In this document: positions 24,050 to 38,559 of the stretch, in pieces
How the letters are laid out: each line of letters starts with the position of its first letter
Position numbering within the stretch: position 1 is the first letter of the stretch
Assembly (NCBI GenBank): GCA_030549495.1
Contig: JAUIRK010000541.1
Span: forward strand, 107,001-171,000
Length of the DNA: 64,000 bases
Direction of reading: 5' to 3'
DNA from: Nectonema munidae
Lineage: Eukaryota; Nematomorpha; Nectonematoida; Nectonematidae
Translations under genes and position numbers: made by a program
The notes under the pieces: model-generated
The model's database searches: none
Told to the model about the DNA's origin: nothing
What the model saw: only the letters and a program-made list of their open reading frames with translations

Positions 24050-25450
24050 ATTCTCATCACCCGCGATCCATCCAAGCAGTTCGGCAGTTTTATTGCAGAT
24101 TCCCCCTGTGGTGAAGGGTTAAGAAGACTCAGGCTGGATTGAAGTCTGCTCCAAAGTAAATGGGTGCAGAACCACGTGCTCGCATTGTCCGTGTGAAGCT
24201 CGCCCGAACTTGAACGTGGATTGCCACTCCCACTTCCGACTCACTGACGCTAGACCATCTTTTGAGAATGCGTTGGTGGCTCACAGCCGCACCTGATGGA
24301 TTTACTACGCTGAGAGAGAATACTTTTTGTCTTAGCTTATCCAGACTCAAGTTGGGCATTCATTTGCTCCTACAAGTTCTATTATTAAATTTCGTCTTGC
24401 ATGAAGGGTTGTATAAAACTTCATCAGCTCTTTGTCAAGCTCTCGTGACTTTCTGCTAAGCTCGGACATAGATATTCTTTTTCTTTATCTTTTCCCATTT
24501 TCTATGGGGAAAGAAATGAGGTTTTGGCAGAAAATTTTAACAACCTGATGCTCTTCCTGACGCTAACTCCGGGCTTTGGACTGGCATTGAAAATCAGCAC
24601 AAAGCATCAATCAATATCTGGTTTAAGCTCGAACATAGATATAACACCCTCTAAAAGACGACCGACTGAGATGGACGTAAGAAATCTGCTCACTGTCATT
24701 TCTATCAATGCTAAGTGAGAGTATTGATAAAGAGATTAATATAACTTCAGAGATAGGGGAATAAGAACTGTAAATCCTGTAACAAGGTTTCTGGGTGCTG
24801 GTTCCTAAGAGCGGTATCAAGGATCGATTTTTTGTTATTCTTGGCCACACCTACTCGACCTGTCTCCGTACACAAAGCCCCATGTCATCGGGTAAGGGTG
24901 CCATTTTGAGAAATCCATGGAGATATGAAGATATCTTATCATGTTGGTGGCGCCACTGAGAAATTGACTCATTCTAATTGCTGAGTAATTCGTACTCTCG
25001 TGTGGGAAATACGGAAGGATCGCCTTCATTTACGTCCCAATATGTCCTGGTAGTATCTTCCTCTGGAGTAAGTTTGGTAAAATACCTGGCTTTGTCAATG
25101 TGAGTTCTTTCTCCTTGATACACATTGTGTGAACACGAAGTCCACTAAGGCCTGGACTCTTAGGTAAAGTAAGTATCTCTTGGCTTTATTCAAGTAGTCT
25201 AAAATCACTCTTTTCTCTTCTCTTGGGCCTGGATCACAAGGGGATCCATACTTAAGTCTGTGGAAACGAAGATCGTACTCTCTAGGCCAAGAGCCCAAGT
25301 GAACAGAAATGGCTTTAACAGCCAACAACTCCTGGATGGGGGCACCAATCAAACAAAAAGTTCTGTTTGATTTCAACTTCCACCATATCCTTTGGATTCC
25401 AGGGAGTAAGTGTAGGCCATGTGCCGGTACTCTGGGCCACTCTAATACTT
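24050..25450 (-). pseudogene. Unidentified decayed coding remnant
   Basis: This 1.4-kb island is clearly less AT-rich than its surroundings and carries a series of minus-strand open segments with balanced amino-acid composition. One contains WPREYDLRFHRLKYGSPC and RVILDYLNKAKRYLLYLR, another SMDFSKWHPYPMTWGF. I do not recognise the family. An old transposon or virus-derived gene is as likely as a host pseudogene. It is broken at several places and is treated here as a fossil. Confidence 0.4.
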
Positions 25451-27149
25451 CTTAATTCTAGTAATTTTTATGGTATGATGTCGTGTTTTTTGGTTTCAAT
25501 CTTTATTTTGAAATGTTCAATATTTTTAAAAAGAACGCTTTTTAAATTAAACTTGCAATACTTAATAAGTTGCTTGCTAGATGCTCTCCATTATTTTATG
25601 GGGTTTTGAAGTGTTTTGGGGTGCTTAATCTGACTCGCTAGACATGCTATGTAAAGAATATCGTTAGATACTATGCTTCCTTAACGCGAGCCCAGAGTTT
25701 AAATAAATCAATGTATGTTCTATATGGCTTCCTTTTTTTAGATATTCAAATTGCTTCTTCGCTATGCCCGCCCCCCTCTATAACATTTTTATTTCTATTT
25801 TGACAAAATTGAATTGCCAAAAGAGCAAATAAAGCTAAAAGGGGTATTATAAATAATAAATATTTCCAAAAAAATTATTTTGTAAACAATGAGATATAGC
25901 AAATTGAGCATTCTGATTTTTAAAATGCAGAAAACTCCCTTAAAATTGGGCAGGTATCTGGAGAGATCTAAAAGAAAAATATGAAATCTCTGAAATAGAT
26001 TTACCCGCCTAAGTTCTGGACTAATTAATTAATTTTTTAAAAATCTAACATCTATTAAAACATGAAATTATTTTTATTTTGGGATTTCCATCGTTAGCTA
26101 AGACAAATACGGTCAGAAGATTAAAAAATGGACCGTTATTTCAATCCAAAGTTTTCATTTTTATTGACTGATCTTTTCTTCAAAGTATACATCTCTATGC
26201 TCGTAGTCGAGTATTCTTAGAACCTGGTCTAAGTTCACAATCTTTCGCGAGAATAGAATGAGTTCTAAGATAATATAAGAAGATTTTTTCAAAGGCAAAA
26301 AATGAAAGAGGAAAACTACTTATAACTAAAACGGTTAACATTTTGAATTTATGTGTTTTTGTTTCGTTGTTTTGCAAGATTGAATATTAAAATGTTGAGA
26401 GTTTAACTATTTTGATGCAACACTTGCATATGTGATTTAATTAAAAGATTTTTAATTCTTTTTTGTCATGTTTCGTGATATAAGGAAAAAATTTCGTTCA
26501 TCATGAAACTTCTTTATAAACGGATTATATCCTGTCTCCTATATGAAGGTTAAGGCCAACTCGCATGTTTCAAGAAGTTAAGATCCCCCTATTTCTTTTA
26601 ATTTCTAAACAATGGCGTAGATAAGTTAAAACTTACCTCTACTTTCTCAAGAATCTTATAAGCAAAGACAACATTTCATTTAAAGTGATCAAACAGAACA
26701 CACTGAGAAGTGTATTACCTCAGAGAGTAGGAAATTTTTTTTTGATTCTTTGACTGATAAAAGTCTGTTGTTATCCTTTCTTCTTCACTTTTTCATTAAT
26801 TTGTCACACGTTTTGTGCAAACTCTTTTTTGTTACACCACAAATAAAATAATAATAACGATGATAATATATATCATAAGAAATCAATTTGCTCACTTCCA
26901 TAGTTACTGTATTGTATCATCTCGTTTTATCACATCTAATATCATATTTTTTTGTTAAGTAGTTCAAAAAAGAGCTCCAACTTCAATAAAACTGAATTTA
27001 TCGAAAATGTTATTTCGATTTTAAGAGATTTCGTAACCAAGACAACCAAATCATTTCGTACCGGAAATGTAAAAAACTGAGTACGAAATGCCTCTGATAT
27101 CAAATGTCCTGCACCCCTTATTTCTTCTCTTCATTCATCCTATGTTGTT
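25451..27149. other. AT-rich non-coding DNA, no gene seen
   Basis: Only short chance open frames are present (for example 26195-26377 minus). No paired repeats were recognised. Confidence 0.5.
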
Positions 27150-28927
<1,778 letters not shown>

Positions 28928-28957
28928 GTGTGAGAAAATTGAAAATAGTAATGCGCA

Positions 28958-29727
<770 letters not shown>

Positions 29728-29795
29728 GGGCGTGAGTAGGGTTTGTTAGATGCTGGATTCGATAACTGAAGGTCTTTACGTTGGTTTACCTTAGA
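29728..29795 (+). repeat. tRNA-derived SINE head
   Basis: GGGGCGTGAGTAGGGTTTG, followed by TTAGATGCTGGATTCGATAA and CTGAAGGTCTTTACG, matches the head of the minus-strand SINE at 6718-6860. The A-box region is well kept. The B box is degraded. Confidence 0.6.
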
Positions 29796-30628
29796 TAACT
29801 TTTAATCTCAATCCTAAAAATAAAGAAAATATTTACTCAAAGTAAAAAAATCGCAATTAAATAAATATTGCAATCTTGCAGCTTTTTTTCAATGCTTCAC
29901 TTATGACTTGTAATCCGTGTTGCCTCCTAGATAGTTTTTCAACATTTTATATAGAAAATAGCCCAAATAAATCAATTTGGGCTACCTACTATTCTTTTTC
30001 ATGGGAAAAACAAGTATTCATTTTTTATCTATTAAACATGAAATAGTTAAAGGTAGGTAGATAAAATAAATCAAGAATATTTCTGATAGACTCCTTTGAT
30101 CTTTGAGATAATTTCTCTATGCGTGAAGAAATCAACATCCTTGATTTAACTTCGCTATAATCATCTAAGCTTTTTTTTATTTTTTTTCTTGGTAGGAAAA
30201 AACTAATTCCACTAATTTTAGTTTTTGGGACAAACTAGCCTCTCTTTCCAAGGTCGGGTGCATGTTTTATCCCCAATGGATGCGAATATCCGTTTCTCGG
30301 CACCGCGCTTACCCGCACTTCGTAGAACAACGGCGCCTGTGTAGGATGCTCTCTTCTCTTTCGGCCAGGACCAGAACACCAGACCCTCCCTCCCTACTCA
30401 CCAACCAGGGCATCTAAAAATGTGTAAGAAAAGTGACCTTACCTCGAGAATATTTAAAATAGTTATGAGATAGATAACACTGAGTAACACATTTTGAAAA
30501 TTTTTATTCTTTTTTATCTCATTTGATGTGCTAATTCTAAAATTGGTGTAATAGATTTGTAGCGCGATAATATTTTTTTTCTAAAATGAAATTAACTCAA
30601 TATATTTATCAGATTTTTTAAATTTTAG
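29796..30628. other. Non-coding DNA with a GC-rich patch
   Basis: Between about 30240 and 30420 the sequence is markedly richer in G and C (GGCACCGCGCTTACCCGC, AACAACGGCGCCTGTG). It has no sustained open frame and no recognisable product. It may be a scrap of an unrelated element. Confidence 0.4.
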
Positions 30629-31400
30629 CTAATTTTTGGCAAACACACCAACAACTACTTGTGCTTGACCTCTTGGGAAAACTTTTACTTTCTTCTGCAT
30701 CACCTCATGAGTCACAGATGTTAATGTGAAGTGATGAGGAGGGAGAGAAGGTTTTTTGCTAGAGACGAGAGAACAGTGCCTTACATTTTTCGAACACCAG
30801 CCTGAAGAGATTACTTTTCTGGACATTTTCATTTTGCTACCACCAGAGCACAAATAGGATGCTTAATTTGTCTCTACGTTGTGATCGTAGTAGGATTCTG
30901 AACATTTTGAATTTAGAGCATATGTTCCATCCATACTCATTATATTTAGAAACAAAATCTTTGACAGATATTTGAGGTGAAATAATTATAAAAAATTGTA
31001 AAAACTGGACACTTTATTGCTGATTTTGCTGACTAGTTTCGGAGTATAAACTCCTTTTTCAAAGCAAATATATAAATGATAAAATAATCTATACATCTCA
31101 TTTTCACTATTTTATCATCATTGATATATTTGCTTTGAAAAAGGAGTTTATACTCCGAAACTAGTCAGCAAAATCCGCAATAAAGTGTCCAGTTTTTACA
31201 ATTTTTTATATTTGTTATAATTATACTCATTATATATGATTTTGTCTAGAAAACTTCTTACCTTTATGTAGTCTTTTAGTTTAACATAGTAACCAACAGG
31301 GATAGATGTGAAGTATGTCGTGAAGCTCTTTTTAGTCTGAAAAATGCCCGCATCTTTTTTTTCGTTCCAGTCATCATCGTGATCCGAGTATCAATATCAT
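30629..31400 (-). pseudogene. Unidentified coding-like remnant, interrupted by an insertion
   Basis: Minus-strand segments on both sides of a 277-bp insertion look coding. One contains FTTYFTSIPVGYYVKLKDYI and stops being AT-biased. The other side contains YGWNICSKFKMFRILLRS, and a separate open frame at 30629-30853 runs SSGWCSKNVRHCSLVSSKK. A good donor-like AAG|GTAAGA occurs at about 31258. I do not recognise the family and cannot tell a host pseudogene from a transposon or virus-derived fossil. It looks broken. Confidence 0.35.
30946..31222. mobile_element. Palindromic retro-type insertion with 13-bp flanking repeats
   Basis: The 277-bp insert is flanked by identical ATACTCATTATAT (30933-30945 and 31223-31235). 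Most of it is a long inverted repeat (arms about 30988-31086 and 31109-31210) around a short AT-rich loop. Each arm carries GGAGTTTATACTCCGAAAC, a perfect small stem-loop followed by GAAAC. This recalls stem II and the GAAAC strand of hammerhead motifs in Penelope-like elements, although the CTGATGA core strand is not intact. The 13-bp duplication suits target-primed reverse transcription better than a cut-and-paste MITE. Confidence 0.6.
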
Positions 31401-34400
31401 ACTTCCGGCTTCGATTGAAGAAGGGCCACCCCATATACTTAAAAAATTAAACCTACTTTTTTTTATTGTTTAATACTTAAAAAAACCAGTCTCGGACTCA
31501 TTTTCCTTTAAAATCTCCCCCTTCAACTCCACAACTCTGCTTACTTTCATTTTTTTTGGCAATTCTGTATTATTGATCTATGCTATGTTTTGTCGAACGA
31601 CAGCGCAAAAGGTGTACACGGTATCGCAGAGAAAAGCTTTTTTACGTGCGTTTATGTTCAAATCATTAGATATGCAACTCATTTTTTTCCTAAGACTGAC
31701 TTTTTGATTTCCTTAGCGCATTCACATTTTCTTTAGAAATCACCCCTCTTCTGAATTCGGCACTGAAACCCCGTGTTTTAATAAATCATCCACTCCATAC
31801 CAATCTTCTGATCGAAAGAATTCCTAAAAAAGCTTTAAATCCTTCATTTTCATGGCAGTTGAATTGTAATATCTCATTTCTAGGATTGGAGCTCGTTCAC
31901 AGCCAAGCTGATCTCCATTTGCAAAAAAGTAGATTCATGCATTCTTATAAATCAATACAGCCAATAGAAAAGGCAGCTTGTTATAGCATTGTAAACGCTA
32001 CAGAAGAACATCCCTTCAATTTCGAAAGTATTCTATATATATATATATATATATATCGCATCAACTTTTCCTCCCATTATTAAACTTTGTGCAGAAGAGA
32101 AAGTGTCTAAAACTTTGGATTCTTTTGTCATCTCTCACGCCTTCTAATTCATAGTCGATTGTTGTTTCCCTTGTTCAAACATGGGCGGCTATAAATAACG
32201 ATGATTATTCTTTCAACTACTTTGACTCAAATCTGGAATCTAGATGCTTCTAAAAATGTCTTTAAAAACGTTGAAAATAATGATATGTTTGAGTTTATAC
32301 TGTCAGACGTCGTTTATCCGACACTTGGTTTCATACAAATTCTTGTTGGATTGTGAATTGTCGGATTAATGGAATTTCTACCAGTGCATGAAATTCATGA
32401 AGAATCAATACGCCAAACTAAAATGTTATTTATTAAATGAAGTGCTATATCTAACAGTTTTGTTTATTGTGAAAAAATCTTTCACAGATTCAGTACTTCA
32501 ACTTCTATCCAACACCAATTAAATGGGAAAAGTAAAGAATCTAGGCTATTATCGTCGATGCATCTTTAGGTTTAAATCTTATCTGTCGTATGGGTTAATA
32601 AACTCTACAAGCATGTTTAAAAGAAATTAGTTTGATTTGAAGCACTGTCGATGTCGGAATAACGCGGCAAAAACATTGAAAAAATCGGTTACTTCAGTAG
32701 TGTGTCGACAAGCGCTATAATATTCGTTCTTTCCGTTCTCATAGTTATTAACTTCATCCAATCCCTCTAAGAGAAATCTTTTAAGGCCAAAGATGTGCAA
32801 ATTATTTTGTAATTGAAAAAAATTGATTTAGATTAGTGATCTAGGCATTTGCATTCACCATTTGTCATTTTAACAGTGAATCTGCCTTAAATTCGACAAA
32901 GTAAGCAAATATTAAAGTTCGGCAAAAATAAATACAACTAATAATAATAATTAGCATCAATGCATCATCTCCGTAAAATTCAGCGCCCGCAATCCACTTT
33001 AAAATACACAACACTCGCTTACCAAATCCCCGAAGGCCTTGAGTCTATGCCAGTTTTATCCCAGGGATTAATTTCGCTACATTATTCCAATCGACAGAGC
33101 ACTGAGCGGGCAGCATTCCACAATTTAGTATATACGCCTATTCAAACAGAATACAAAATGATATTTAACGAGCAGCTAAACTTCATGAATCATAAAAAGC
33201 ACCTGACACAGCAAGGACCCCAATCTACAGCTAATAACGCGTTTTGTACCTGTTGAAGCGCTCTCTCACACGCCCTCACTAAGACAAATGGCGACAAGGC
33301 TTGAGTCAATAAAAATATATGCGTGTACTAATTCGTTTATGTGTTTGACGAGCACCGTTAGTATGCGCTTTGATACAATGTGAAATGGCTTACACAGCGA
33401 TTAGACCGACTGCATTTTTAAGATCTATGACTAAGAATTGGAAGTTGTTTGTTATTTCTCCCAAAGACAATGAAATTTGCAGGATTCAAGACTAACTGTA
33501 AAATAAATAATCTTTTTGTTAATTATTTTAATTTGTATACATGCTGTCAAGACTAACATAATATTTAAATTAAAAAAAAGAAAAGATAAATCTAAATTTA
33601 AGGGCATTTTCTTATTTTACTCTTGAAATGACACTTGAGTGAGTGTAACTATAATGCAGGGTTCTTCGCGTTTTATTAAAATTAACTTTAGGCCTTAAAA
33701 ATTCTATTTAAGGGTGAAACGATACAATATACTTAAATAGAACAATCGCAATAGTACTTTAATTTTTTCTAATCGATGTCAAAATATTTATTGTTGTTTT
33801 TCTTCTATTCAAAAACAATTAACTTTTGAAGTGTGATGAAAAGTAATGAGGTCCAAATGATTTTCCCATGGCCCAAAATGTGGCTTAGGCTTTTGGTTGA
33901 AGAAGCTTGCTATAATGCCATCCCATTTTTATTAGAAATGTAGTTGGCTTTTGTGCTTGTCGTTCCGTGTCTTCAAGCCTTCTTCCAAGGAGTATTCATT
34001 AAAAATTAGTTAGAGAAATGTCTTCAACGAATCTTCAAGAGAAATGTGAGGAAGGTTATTGTAGAGGAAGCTACCATCTGACGTTTTCTGTATTTAGAAA
34101 TGTATCAATATTAAACAAATGGCGTCATCTTCTTTATAATTATTATAAATGATGAGATTATTCAATTAATCTTATTGATTTCGTCAGGATTACTTTGTCA
34201 AGTAGTTATTTACGCTTCTCCTTTCAAAATCAAAGGATTTCTTAAAGCAACGCAGTCATATCGAGTCTTAATGATGTGACGGGGATTAGGATTTTTGATA
34301 ATAATAATAATAATAATTAATTTCAAAAAAAGAACAAGATTTCTCCATTTCGTATACTTTTTTACAGCTGATGCTTCTTGAAATCTTTGTGACAGATTGA

Positions 34401-34885
34401 TTGGTTGGTTTTTTCCATATGAAATGTTTCACATTTTCATCACAAGCGAGATCATTTCAATTCTCTCCTCTCAACTTCTCTCTATGTTAAGGGGGTGGGT
34501 TGGTAGAAATGTTTTTTCGCCTATCTAAATATTTTGTGCCTGGTACAGTTCGTTATTTTCATTCTCTCCTTCACTGTCCTAGCATTCTTGATCATGATTA
34601 TAATGTCATGTTTATGGTCATTTTTGTATAAAATAAAGTATACATTGATTTTTGATTTTTTTTTTCACAATTATTATCATTAATAAATTGCCTCTCAAAA
34701 AAAATCAAACTTAACATTAAAAATTAACTTCCCTTCAAACAATGATAAAGCTGCTTTTTGGTTTTTTTATCGACAATTTTAACTTTTCGGGATTTGCCTT
34801 TCTTGAACCAGAATTAAATGGAAATTGATGACAACTTTTTTGTGTTACAAGTTTCATAATCGCGTTTGAGATTACATGCTTTATA
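31401..34885. other. AT-rich non-coding DNA with one less AT-rich open segment
   Basis: The segment 32960-33256 on the plus strand is open for 98 codons and less AT-rich than its surroundings (contains RKIQRPQSTLKYTTLAYQIP). It has no recognised domain and no convincing splice links to the polyhomeotic exons. A TA run lies at about 32035-32055. The ATA triplet repeat near 34300 is simple sequence. Confidence 0.45.
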
Positions 34886-35032
34886 TTAACCCTTACTAAA
34901 AGGTCAACCTTTTAGTGACCAGTGTAATACATAAATAATTTTACCTTCGTCTGCTTTTTCAAATAGTTTTGTATATGAATCTTCTGCTTTCTAATAAATA
35001 TCGTCTGATTTTTCTGGTCACAAAAGGGTTAA
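34886..35032 (+). repeat. TTAA-flanked MITE, copy 1
   Basis: Starts TTAACCCTTACTAAAAGG and ends TCTGGTCACAAAAGGGTTAA. The interior has CTTCGTCTGCTTTTTCAAAT and AATATCGTCTGATTTTTCTGG, shared with copies at 63043-63180 (opposite strand) and 63270-63405. TTAA ends followed by CCC suggest a piggyBac-type non-autonomous family. Confidence 0.75.
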
Positions 35033-36538
35033 CAAATGAGATATAAGAACGTAATAAATTTAGCGGCAATTATTCTCTTCTGACTCGTAAATTGTATTAG
35101 ATACCGATTCTCACTATTAGCATTTTAAAATTTCCAAACCCAAAACCCTGTCCCTAATCTATAAAAATAAAATCCTACCATTTTGATTTTTCAAAGTTCT
35201 AGGAAGACAAATGAAAACAATTTTTTAAATTCAGACAGGTACTTTTATGAAAAGATTAGAAAGAAAAGAAAATAATTTAATTGGTCAAGATAAATTATCG
35301 GTGTTCAAGATAATGAATGTCACACTGAGCTTCATTTAAAAATATGATCAAAGGGATAGTTTTAATTTTTTTTATCAATTTTGTATATTTAGTTATATAT
35401 TGACTAGCCTTTTGAAGACCAGTCTGACACCAGTGTACCAAGAAATGAAAACCGCCTCCTTTTGATATACAAAATTCCATCGGAAAAGAAAACAGACGAT
35501 TAGTATTAAAAACTTTGTTCCTCAAAAAGAGTTTAATTTGGCTCATGACCCATAATTTAGCCATCTCATTCTATTTTGAACTGAGCATTTATTGCATGAA
35601 AGCCCACTGCATTTTCACATTTGGCAGAGAGAAGGGAAGTAAAGGACGAGTGCAAAGTAGAGCTTGTGAAAACTCGGGTCATAGAAACATGCGCCTTTTG
35701 AAGCTGGATTGATGGGAAAAATAATACTTCTATAAAATACTTGCCATTTTAACACAACTAAATGAGGCACAGAGGTATGGATATCTCAGTCATATTGTGA
35801 TTGACATGAAAAACTATTGTTTGATTTGAAAATGTAAGAAATTATAAAATGCCGGCTTTATTTTTTAGGAAAAAAGTCATCTTATAGGTGGCCAGATGCG
35901 TCCTGAGTAAACCGGAGTGGTCACTATATACTTTTCTACATATGTGAGCAAGGATTTTCTATTCACGTAAAAGTATATCGAATATCAAATGTATTGATTG
36001 ATGCAGCAATGAGTGTGTGATATTTATCAAATATAAGAACTAACATTTACAAAATTTCCAATCTCACCAAGCACAAAAAAGTATGAATTGCCAAAATTAA
36101 GTTGTTTACATCAAAATATACTTATTTCTTAGTTGTGTATTTAAAAAATTTGGTATTTTAAAATAATTTAAAATTGAAGTTTATAAATATAATACAAACT
36201 AATACCCATTATGCCAATTTTTTTACAAAGTTTTCCTCTAGAAATTAATAAATTTATTAGTGTACTAAAGAAATGAGGCAGTGGGCGCTAATGAGTTCAC
36301 ATGTCCAAAAAATTCACTCTTGTTTCTGTCTCTTTTTTTAATGTTATCATATTTTTACATTTTTATCTTTTTTTTCGTATCCAAATTTGGATACGTTAAG
36401 CCCTGGAATAAAAAAAGTTTAAAAACATCGTTTTAATCAAAAGTCTACACTCATTTCATACTTAGAGTTCCTTTATTTTATCTGAGCTTCATATCATCTT
36501 CTTTATATATCAAGAAGTCTGAGAAACTGAAGAAAGTC
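35033..36538. other. Region upstream of the first supported polyhomeotic exon
   Basis: No promoter element or upstream exon could be established. Short open frames near 35295-35712 on both strands have no recognisable domain. A 5' UTR exon could be hidden here. Confidence 0.4.
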
Positions 36539-36835
36539 ATGAAGGAGTCAGAAGCAGCGTGTCAAAACAACTGTCAAGCCACTCCTTCAAACTTCATTTC
36601 TTCCAACTACTGCGATGAATCAAATTCTAATGTTACAACTTCATCATCACCTATCACGCCAATCACTCCCACTTCCACCAATAACAATGTGCAAGGGAGC
36701 CAAGACGCATTTGCGTGGAATCGATCAACCAATCAAAGTGTGTCAAAGCCATCAACGTCATCATCAACTCCCTCTTCATGTGAATTCAACACACAAAAAT
36801 TGTCAACAACACCAACTTCAATCTCCTCAACCAAG
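36539..36835 (+). CDS. ph: polyhomeotic-like gene, exon 1 (first supported coding exon)
   Basis: The exon gives 99 codons, beginning MKESEAACQNNCQATPSNF. It is strongly enriched in Ser, Thr, Asn and Pro (for example SSSPITPITPTSTNNN), as expected of the disordered N-terminal half of polyhomeotic proteins. It ends in phase 0 at a consensus donor, AAG|GTAAAT. The ATG has a G at -3. The frame stays open upstream to a TAA near 36436, so the exon could instead begin at an upstream acceptor and this Met could be internal. No domain lies in this exon. It is assigned by in-phase joining to the following exons. Confidence 0.7.
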
Positions 36836-38559
36836 GTAAATTGCATAAGTATGTTGTAGAGCGCATTCTCTGCATCATCCTCACTTCCTAATTGTTAAAA
36901 TTTGCATATCACAAAACAAAGTGTATCATAAAATGTTGAAAGACACAAGTCAAAAATTTGTAGGGATTGTTCATTCATAAAAAAAAATTTTCTGTATATG
37001 AGTTGTTGTTAACTTTTTGATTTCGCGAATTATGCTTCAAAAACAAATTCGCCAATAAACATTCCAAAAATTGTAGATATTTAGACTAGAAAATTTTTAT
37101 TTTTTACCGGTTGAGGATTTAATATGGAAGTTACAATGATTTTAATTTTATACATGGAAAATTTTAAATATTTAAAAAAACTTGAGAAACTCTGGAATTT
37201 AAATTCCTCAAAAGAAATGAATGATGTTGAATCACTTCATCTAATCATAATAATTATAAGTAAACGAGCACAAAATAATAATTAAAAATCCTTCAACCTA
37301 CCGGAAAAAAAACTTTTTAGTTATTTATTAGATAAGATCAATAAGTTAGTTGATTGATTTATAGGAAAATCGGCATTTAATAAATTTATTGGTTGATTAG
37401 TTGATCAGGCGTTTTCCTTGTAAGTAATCAATCATTCAAAGAAATCTCTCATATACCGATTTGGAAGTATAGAGTGCCTTTACATTAGTAAAGGAAGACG
37501 CTGTACTTCAATTTTCTTAATTGAAACATTGACACTTAATAAAAAGGCAAGATGATGATGATGACCCACTCTAATTTCAAAATCCTTAAATTTGGCCTGT
37601 TTAAAGAAGGAATTACTTGTTTGCTTAAGTTACCTTTTATTTTAGCCTACAATTTATTAGCTAGTTGACCTCTGTCTAATTTTGTCAAGTTAATTAGTAA
37701 TCTCGAGATATATCCTGTACTCTATATTAAGTTTGAATTATTTCAAAATGATGTGCGGCAAAGCGATTCCTTTAATAATTTAAACTTCTTCAAAAAGACA
37801 AAACATTAGAAGCGTGTGAAAATTTCTGGCGTTTTCCCTAATGATTGTTGATTTTCAGCCTAAAACTTTCACTATATATGAGCCGCTATTGTCTAAGTAG
37901 TTCATCTGTCATTCTATCATATGGAGTACGTGTGTTAAATTTCATAGAAAGGAAAACTGACATTCATTGGTTTGAATCAAGTATCGATATTAAATTAAAT
38001 TAAATATCCAAATTGGGCTTTTGATTGGCTAATTTTTAGAATTTTATATAATAATCTATCAAGATTTTATTCATAGCAAGAGCGCTACGATGGGCAGAGG
38101 TGGAAAAACTTAGCCTTGTTTAATGAAACCAAATAAAATTTTAAAATAAATGGGGATGTAATGAAATTCAAATTCAAAATCAAGTCTGCGAGTTAGAAAT
38201 ATAGGGTAAATGTTATCATAAAGCATAATTCTTATTTTAAATCGTGAAGCTATTAAAATTTATAAAATCATGAACAATTTTTTTTAATGAAAAAATACAC
38301 ACTCCGACAAAAAGATTTTACCTCTTTTTTGCTAAATGTTTTTGTATCAAAATTTTATGAAGGTTAAACGAGGAAATTTTTTGTAGATTGAAGTTATTTA
38401 ATTTTAAGAATACATAAATCCCTATTAATCAATTTTCTTTTTTTGGATTTATTTTTTTAGTTTAGTTCAAAAAATAACATGAGTTCCTTATTACAATACA
38501 CTTGTGTTTGTAATAATAATAAAAAAAAAATTTGTTATATTTTTGGAAAGTCGTGTCAA

